DNA of 64,000 nucleotides from JBAIYU01 sp036763085. GTDB taxonomy: Bacteria > Bacillota > Negativicutes > DSM-1736 > Dendrosporobacteraceae. Made by a program: the position numbers and the translations under genes. Of this stretch, positions 60,101 to 64,000 are shown piece by piece (positions within the stretch are counted from its first letter, which is position 1; the number at the start of each line of letters is the position of its first letter). The stretch spans positions 62,001 to 126,000 of the forward strand of contig NZ_JBAIYU010000010.1 of the NCBI RefSeq assembly GCF_036763085.1. The letters run 5' to 3'. The notes under the pieces were generated by a model, which had not been told where the DNA came from, made no database searches, and was given only the letters and a program-made list of their open reading frames with translations.

Positions 60101-60886
60101 CTATAACTTATTCCTTGAGGCAATTATTTCTCCAACCGAAACTTTGGGATGGTGATATCGCTTCCTGCCAATTGTTTTCTTGCCAAACTCTATACATTTA
60201 TCAGGACAGAAATGCAGGCATGCCAGGCACTCTTGGCAATCTTTCCCCCATTTAGGCTTGCCGCTTTCCATAAATATATTATCAGTTGGGCAAACCTTTT
60301 TACATATACCACAAGAAGTGCAGGCTTGTGAAACCGAAAACTTTTTTGGTGCTTTACTTAGAAGATTTTTTAACCAATATTTATTTATTACTCTCGAAAG
60401 AAGACGTAAAAACTCAGCACTAACCTTCTTTTCCTTACTAGAAATAGTATTGGCAATGTCAGCTATTTTTTTATCGGCGTCAGCCAATCTCTTTTCCGTT
60501 TTGTCCGCTGGCGGAATATCTGAGAGTGGTATATAACTTGAGACCATCTCCAAATGAAAACCAGCATCCAATTTGCTGTTTTTTTCCTTTAGAACCTTGT
60601 CGACCTGGTTTAAAGAACTATTTATGTGGCGAAAGCCACAAGATGCGACAGCAAAAACATACTTTGCTTGTTGTAGCTTAAGCTTCTTTATAAATTCAAG
60701 GACGACAGGCGGAGCGCCGAAATAATGCGTTGGAAAAACAAAACCAATCCCTTCTGTATCGGCAACAGGCTTTTGCGAATTACTCGTCATAGATACCAAT
60801 CTGCACTCTGGCAGCTTTTCAGCAAGTTTTTTGGCTGCATGCAAAGAATTACCCGTGTTTGAATAATAATAGATTGTAAAAAGCAT
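60101..60886 (-). CDS. EFR1-type flavodoxin/ferredoxin protein
   Basis: A 261-residue electron carrier. Residues 1-150 form a flavodoxin-like domain (IYYYSNTGNSLHAAKKLAE binds FMN phosphate). Two [4Fe-4S] ferredoxin motifs near 189-230 read CTSCGICKKVCP and CQECLACLHFCP. A Lys-rich helix links the domains. Proteins of this kind shuttle electrons in anaerobes. Its position before ohrR suggests a link to peroxide stress. Confidence 0.9.
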   Translation of the reverse strand: MLFTIYYYSNTGNSLHAAKKLAEKLPECRLVSMTSNSQKPVADTEGIGFVFPTHYFGAPPVVLEFIKKLKLQQAKYVFAVASCGFRHINSSLNQVDKVLKEKNSKLDAGFHLEMVSSYIPLSDIPPADKTEKRLADADKKIADIANTISSKEKKVSAEFLRLLSRVINKYWLKNLLSKAPKKFSVSQACTSCGICKKVCPTDNIFMESGKPKWGKDCQECLACLHFCPDKCIEFGKKTIGRKRYHHPKVSVGEIIASRNKL

Positions 60887-60994
60887 AATATTTTCCCTTC
60901 TATTTCCTAAAATTTAATTGTATTAAATTTAATTTTACAAAATCATTATATCAATTCTCTTAATTATGTCAAGTTTATTAGCTATAATAATAAA

Positions 60995-61035
60995 AGCAGC
61001 AACCTAAGTCCCATACTAGAACTAGTTGCTGCTTA
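60995..61035 (-). terminator. terminator of the 61044-61313 gene
   Basis: AAGCAGCAAC / GTTGCTGCTT stem 9 bp past the stop; minus-strand TTATTATTATAG follows. Confidence 0.75.
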
Positions 61036-61043
61036 CTTATTCA

Positions 61044-61313
61044 CTAACTTAAATATGCGTCTACTACCTTAGCTACATAGTCATCTTGGCCAGATCTAGC
61101 TAAAACTACAATGTCTAGACTATTGTCTCCTGATATTTTGGCAGTATATCCGCGAGCTCCATTTTTATCTAAGCTGTGTTCTCTAATAACATTTATGTCA
61201 CTTTTGTTCGCAACTTCATAATATAGCAGGATCCCAGCAACTCTCCTTTTGATCGCCGTTGTAGGGCATTCGAGTGCTCGTATCCTATCAAGTGCATCTT
61301 CGATATTTGGCAT
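61044..61313 (-). CDS. hypothetical 89-residue protein
   Basis: A small soluble protein (MPNIEDALDRIRALECPTTA...). It has an N-terminal helix and then alternating strands; DNSLDIVVLARSGQDDYVAKVVDAYLS looks like an alpha/beta end. GGGGGGAG lies 7 bases before the ATG and a terminator follows, so it is a complete monocistronic unit. I recognise no family. Confidence 0.7.
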   Translation of the reverse strand: MPNIEDALDRIRALECPTTAIKRRVAGILLYYEVANKSDINVIREHSLDKNGARGYTAKISGDNSLDIVVLARSGQDDYVAKVVDAYLS

Positions 61314-61421
61314 AAAATACTCCCCCCGCTAAAAATTATTTATTCTTATTATTTCCGTTCGAGCTTCTTTAATGCTCCTAATCAATCCCCGTCATAATTT
61401 AAACAAAAAAGGTGATTGAAC

Positions 61422-61922
61422 GTGAATAAGTCTGAAACTTCCTGGTGTATAGAAGCGCGTGCCTTTAAAATAGCCTATACTCCATTTACGCATAACTTCT
61501 GGGTACTTGTTGATCAAAAAAAGAAAATAGTTGAACAAATCCACGGTTTAGCGGTTAATCCTATAACTGGTTTAACTAAAGCTGTCGGCTGCTCGTCCGA
61601 TCTTCTGCAAGTAGTTCATGGGTCGAATATTTTGTGGTCTATACAGGAAAACCAACCGAAAGTTTCTTGCATAACTAATGATACTAAAAGAGTGTGGCAG
61701 GCAGCACTTAAATCAATTCCGGAAATTAACTCCCTAAGGCTTCCTTATCCTGATCTGTGGCAGCATTTTTACTGCATGAATAGTAATACGATATTTAATA
61801 CCATTGGGCAAATTATGGGAGTTATTAAGCCTGCCAATCTATTATGCACCTTAGCTCCTGGGGTACGCCGAGTAATTTCCCAGGACATAATTGAAAAATA
61901 TCGCTATTCATCTGACAAATGA
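61422..61922 (+). CDS. hypothetical protein with HNFWVL / HGLAVN motifs
   Basis: A 166-residue protein. FTHNFWVLVDQKKKIVEQIHGL resembles a domain I recall, without certainty, from proteobacterial secreted or phage-associated proteins (HxFWxLRD...LHGLA); I cannot name the family. No signal peptide or membrane helix is seen. GTG 61422 has GGTGA 6 bases upstream; TTG 61416 is closer. It is isolated between unrelated genes, with no evident partner. Function unknown. Confidence 0.6.
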   Translation: MNKSETSWCIEARAFKIAYTPFTHNFWVLVDQKKKIVEQIHGLAVNPITGLTKAVGCSSDLLQVVHGSNILWSIQENQPKVSCITNDTKRVWQAALKSIPEINSLRLPYPDLWQHFYCMNSNTIFNTIGQIMGVIKPANLLCTLAPGVRRVISQDIIEKYRYSSDK

Positions 61923-62038
61923 TGATGCATTTACCACTTTTAAATATATTTTGACAACTAGACAAATAGATATAAAACTGCTATTTTACTGTCCTATGTT
62001 ATTATAAGCTAGTACTAACTTGTGAAAGGATTGGTAAA

Positions 62039-63028
62039 ATGAAGAACATTGTGATTCTTGGGACAGGTGGAACCATTGCTGGTGTATCCCAATCATCAAC
62101 CGTAACAACCAGCTACAACTCTGCCATTTTGCCAATTGATGATATAGTTGCTAAACTCGGACCGATAAAGAATATTGCAAATATAAAAACTGAACAAATA
62201 ACGCAAATAGATAGTGCCGATATGACACATGAAATTTGGCTAAAACTTGCTAAGAGAGTAGCTGCGCTCTTAAATCAGCCTGATATTGATGGTGTTGTAA
62301 TAACTCATGGAACAGATACACTTGAGGAGACCGCCTATTTCTTAAACTTAGTCTTACATAGCACTAAACCAGTAGTTCTTGTAGGTGCAATGCGCCCAGC
62401 GACCGCGGTAAGCTCGGATGGCCCTATGAATCTTTACAACGCGATCATACTAGCGTCTAGTCCTTCAGCTCAAGGTAAAGGAGTTCTAGTTGCCCTGAAT
62501 AATACGATAAACTGCAGTCGTGATGTAACTAAAACTAACACTGCGCTCCAAGATACCTTTAAAGCCCCTGAACTAGGATATCTCGGCTATATTGTTGATG
62601 ACTATTCCCATTTCTACCGCATGCCGACAAGAAAGCACACATATATGACTGAATTTGATATTAATACCATTTCTGAATTACCTCAAGTTGATATTATCTA
62701 TGGATACGTCGGTGATCGCGGTACATTGGTCGAATCAGCAGCAGCAAACGGTACGTCTGGCATTATCTATGCGGGACTAGGAAACGGTAATATGTCTAAT
62801 AACATAAAAGAGATTTTTAAGAGAGTGCAAGATAACGGAGTAGTTATTGTTCGCAGCACTAGGGTCGGCAACGGTTTAGTTACAAGAAACGGGGCCGTAA
62901 ATGATGACCTCTATAAATTCATTGCTAGCGATACGCTAAACCCCCAGAAAGCCAGAATACTATTAATGCTTGCATTGACTAAAACTAAGGACGTTAAGAA
63001 AATACAAGATATATTTTGGACTTATTAA
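62039..63028 (+). CDS. L-asparaginase, type II-like
   Basis: A 329-residue amidohydrolase converting asparagine to aspartate and ammonia. The nucleophile Thr12 lies in LGTGGTIAG and the second catalytic Thr92-Asp93 in ITHGTDTLEETAYF. VGAMRPATAVSSDGPMNLYNA is a further family segment. There is no signal peptide, so the enzyme is likely to be cytoplasmic although its sequence is of the periplasmic class. AAAGGA precedes the ATG. It is monocistronic. Confidence 0.93.
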   Translation: MKNIVILGTGGTIAGVSQSSTVTTSYNSAILPIDDIVAKLGPIKNIANIKTEQITQIDSADMTHEIWLKLAKRVAALLNQPDIDGVVITHGTDTLEETAYFLNLVLHSTKPVVLVGAMRPATAVSSDGPMNLYNAIILASSPSAQGKGVLVALNNTINCSRDVTKTNTALQDTFKAPELGYLGYIVDDYSHFYRMPTRKHTYMTEFDINTISELPQVDIIYGYVGDRGTLVESAAANGTSGIIYAGLGNGNMSNNIKEIFKRVQDNGVVIVRSTRVGNGLVTRNGAVNDDLYKFIASDTLNPQKARILLMLALTKTKDVKKIQDIFWTY

Positions 63029-63103
63029 AACAGAAAAAACTCAATATATAAAGAATGTGGCCGGTTTAAAGTAAGTTTAATTAGCGTTAAAAATGTTAAA
63101 CAA

Positions 63104-63137
63104 AAATGACCTTAGTCCCAATAGACTAAGGTCATTT
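63104..63137. terminator. bidirectional terminator
   Basis: Perfect AAATGACCTTAGTC / GACTAAGGTCATTT stem, between asparaginase and the converging response regulator. Confidence 0.85.
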
Positions 63138-63148
63138 CCATTTTCATT

Positions 63149-63556
63149 TTATTGGTTAGCTATTGGGCTAAAACCAAGTTTTCTCAGCACTTCTGTTAGT
63201 TTTACTGTATCGACAGGTTTAGCAGCATATGCTTCACAACCGATTTCAAACGAATTTTTAACATATTCAGTCTCGGCAAGGGCAGTAATCATAATGACTT
63301 TTGCCTTTTTCTCATCAGGGACTGCTTTTTGTTTCTCATAATCACGTATCGTTTTTAGTACCTTTACACCATCGACTTTGGGCATCATGATATCTAAACA
63401 AATTAAATCATATGGTTCGCCTTCACGTAGTGCAAGAAGGTAAGCATCTAAAGCCTCTAGTCCATCAACTGTGACATCACATTCCCCATATTGTGATAAA
63501 AATTTCAACAAAAATTTTCGACTAACCAAATCATCTTCTGCAATTAGAATCCTCAT
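63149..63556 (-). CDS. single-domain response regulator (CheY-like)
   Basis: A 135-residue receiver without output domain. The acidic pair is AEDD, the phospho-acceptor Asp lies in LICLDIMMPKVDGVK, and the conserved Lys is in AAKPVDTVKL. An insert of charged residues (YEKQKAVPDEKKAK) sits after helix 3. AAGGAGGGGAG precedes the ATG. It directly follows a hybrid kinase gene and probably receives phosphate through that protein's HPt domain. Confidence 0.93.
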   Translation of the reverse strand: MRILIAEDDLVSRKFLLKFLSQYGECDVTVDGLEALDAYLLALREGEPYDLICLDIMMPKVDGVKVLKTIRDYEKQKAVPDEKKAKVIMITALAETEYVKNSFEIGCEAYAAKPVDTVKLTEVLRKLGFSPIANQ

Positions 63557-63583
63557 TATACTCCCCTCCTTAATTAAAGCATT

Positions 63584-64000
63584 TTAGAATATAGAACTCA
63601 TTATCGAAATAAACTTCTTAGCCTGTACCATGTTGCCTCGACGAGCCGCCAGTTCTACCTTGAAAGCTTGGTCTTTCAACTCGTCCAACCCTGCCTTATT
63701 TGCAAAGTTTTTAATATGATGTGCTGTACTCTCTATCATGTCAATATCATCTGCTGTAGCTGCGGACACCATCTTAGCTAATAGTTCTCCTAGCTTACCT
63801 GCCTGATGGGTATCCTCACTCCGATTAACCCCATTGAAGTCAACATACGGATTGCCATTATGGTCAAATCGTATCAAAGAATCATTTGTCAGCAAGGCAT
63901 TAGTAATATATTCGATCTTATGAAATAGTACATTAATATCAACCGGCTTAGAAATGTATTCATCGATGCCCAGCCCCATAAAACGCTCACGATCTCCCTG
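63584..64000 (-). CDS. hybrid histidine kinase, C-terminal receiver and HPt domain (partial)
   Basis: The frame is open from the window edge to 63584. Residues start at QGDRERFMGLGIDEYISKPVD, the end of a receiver domain. A histidine phosphotransfer domain follows with SIESTAHHIKNFANKAGL-like residues (IESTAHHIKNFANKA), in which the first His is the likely phosphate carrier. The N-terminal sensor and kinase parts lie outside the window. The CheY-like gene follows after 27 bp. Confidence 0.88.
   Translation of the reverse strand, partial: QGDRERFMGLGIDEYISKPVDINVLFHKIEYITNALLTNDSLIRFDHNGNPYVDFNGVNRSEDTHQAGKLGELLAKMVSAATADDIDMIESTAHHIKNFANKAGLDELKDQAFKVELAARRGNMVQAKKFISIMSSIF

Overview
The window is 64 kb of low-GC chromosomal DNA with strong AGGAGG-type ribosome binding sites, short intergenic gaps and many U-tract terminators. 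This points to a Firmicute. The gene mix suggests an anaerobic, Sporomusa/Pelosinus-like member of the Negativicutes, but that is an inference from content and no rRNA or phylogenetic marker is present. The mix includes a tungsten aldehyde:ferredoxin oxidoreductase cluster, several methyl-accepting chemotaxis proteins, an EFR1-type ferredoxin, an old yellow enzyme, a D,D-carboxypeptidase and peroxide defences.

Layout. 1-8 kb: the end of a YaiI/YqxD gene, a small orphan, a HelD RNA-polymerase recycling helicase followed by a 14-TM drug exporter, a TuaH-like glycosyltransferase, and a NodIJ-type ABC-2 exporter. Two dispersed non-coding repeat families lie among these genes. 8-19 kb: a small leader-controlled ORF, an M29 aminopeptidase facing a sodium:solute symporter, a Cys-rich mini-protein, a manganese (yybP-ykoY) riboswitch heading an uncharacterised two-gene operon, a pseudouridine synthase, a C39-like protein, an SLBB protein, two transporters, and a peroxiredoxin / GKGFART-repeat operon behind a Fur/PerR-type box. 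20-28 kb: a secreted protein, a 6S-like RNA, a D-2-hydroxyacid dehydrogenase, a cyclase with glucose-6-phosphate dehydrogenase, a YitT protein with a riboswitch-like leader, a D,D-carboxypeptidase, and a chemoreceptor under a c-di-GMP-I riboswitch.

28.7-36.4 kb: a complete 5-oxoprolinase operon in the Bacillus ycsF-ycsG-ycsI-kipI-kipA order. It is preceded by a second kipI/kipA pair led by a LysR regulator. 36.5-46.6 kb: a ten-gene minus-strand tungsten cluster, read moaA, aor, moeA, moeA-PBP fusion, two MoaD-like genes, a MoeB/ThiF-like gene and tupABC. It couples tungstate uptake to cofactor synthesis and to the enzyme that uses the cofactor.

46.8-64 kb: nitroreductase plus old yellow enzyme, a soluble chemoreceptor, and a decayed IS3-family element inserted in the loop of that gene's terminator. 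Then follow a large orphan, RarD, a two-component system with 10-bp direct repeats upstream, an acyltransferase, another chemoreceptor, an EFR1-OhrR-glutathione peroxidase group, two orphans, L-asparaginase, a CheY-like regulator and the C-terminal end of a hybrid kinase. No tRNA, rRNA, CRISPR array or prophage was seen.
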